DNA of 5,348 nt from Thermodesulfovibrionales bacterium. GTDB taxonomy: Bacteria; Nitrospirota; Thermodesulfovibrionia; Thermodesulfovibrionales; UBA1546. Every line of letters begins with the position of its first letter. Position 1 is the first letter of the stretch. The stretch spans positions 1-5,348 of the forward strand of contig JASEHP010000116.1 in NCBI GenBank assembly GCA_030018605.1. Direction: 5' to 3'. Of this stretch, positions 5,291 to 5,348 are shown in pieces. A model generated the notes under the pieces. That model was not told where the DNA came from. It did not search any database and worked only from the letters and a program-made list of their open reading frames with translations. A program made the position numbers and the translations under genes.

Positions 5291-5348
5291 CGGAACGCAT
5301 TAAATCATCTAAAATGTAACCGAGAAGGTACTGGTTAAATCATCTAAA
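5285..5348. mobile_element. Possible second IS end or repeat array (partial, runs off the right edge)
   Basis: From TGTGAACGG at 5285 to the window edge the sequence has a different character from the genes. A TGT start is followed by TTAAATCATCTAAA, then TGTAACCGAG..., then the same 14-mer again. A TGT terminus with tandem subterminal repeats parallels the left edge of the window, but the sequence is different, so it would be a different element. No transposase is visible and the boundary at 5285 is my guess; it could be shifted by some bases. Confidence 0.35.
5300..5348. repeat. Perfect 14-base direct repeat, 35-base period
   Basis: TTAAATCATCTAAA occurs at 5300-5313 and 5335-5348 with 21 bases between the copies. 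The second copy ends exactly at the window edge, so whether more copies follow is unknown. The copies may be transposase-binding repeats or operator/iteron-like sites. Confidence 0.8.

Noticed and set aside
5300..5348. CRISPR array
   Set aside because: There are only two 14-base copies, shorter than CRISPR repeats, with a 21-base gap and no cas gene. The first copy's upstream sequence partly resembles the gap, which does not fit unique spacers.

Overview
The window is a 5.3 kb stretch of bacterial chromosome with three long genes. All three are on the minus strand and together fill most of it. In transcription order (right to left) they are a two-domain universal stress protein (4416-5255), a P-type cation-transporting ATPase of the Na,K-ATPase-like (P2C) type (1608-4289), and class II lysyl-tRNA synthetase lysS (72-1547). 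Base composition looks moderate (mid-40s % GC by eye). The repeat content recalls Nitrospirota or deltaproteobacterial-type genomes: GGGGG-rich palindromes encoding a PPLLKGGEGG-like peptide, and intergenic TGTCATTCC...GGAATGACA palindromes. That assignment is inference from memory of such repeats; there is no marker gene such as rRNA here to settle it.

Layout. Positions 1-53 look like the outer end of an insertion sequence: two 20-base direct repeats 24 bases apart, ending in TGTTACA. The end lies 18 bases past the lysS stop. lysS follows, with its own likely promoter (1582-1611), whose -35 box overlaps the ATPase stop codon. The ATPase gene carries two unrelated GC-rich palindromic repeats inserted in frame in the nucleotide-binding part of the protein; one contains a strong G-quadruplex motif. 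The 126-base gap between the ATPase and the stress-protein gene is mostly one 76-base imperfect palindrome, loosely flanked by 8-base direct repeats. Upstream of the stress-protein gene is a near-consensus sigma70-type promoter so close to the ATG that the transcript would be leaderless. Its -35 box coincides with the first bases of a second repeat-containing, IS-end-like sequence that runs to the window edge (5285-5348).

How the genes work together. The stress protein and the ATPase are probably one transcription unit, pairing an ion pump with a soluble nucleotide-binding (or formerly nucleotide-binding) partner. lysS is a housekeeping gene that happens to be downstream and probably has its own promoter. 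Because both window edges look like mobile-element ends, the window may be a whole assembly contig broken at repeated IS copies.

I see no clear new multi-gene system. The notable points are the density of repeat elements (two inside one open reading frame, one intergenic, two IS-like ends), the possible IS-derived hybrid promoter with leaderless translation, and the Na,K-ATPase-like cation site with changed third-site residues.
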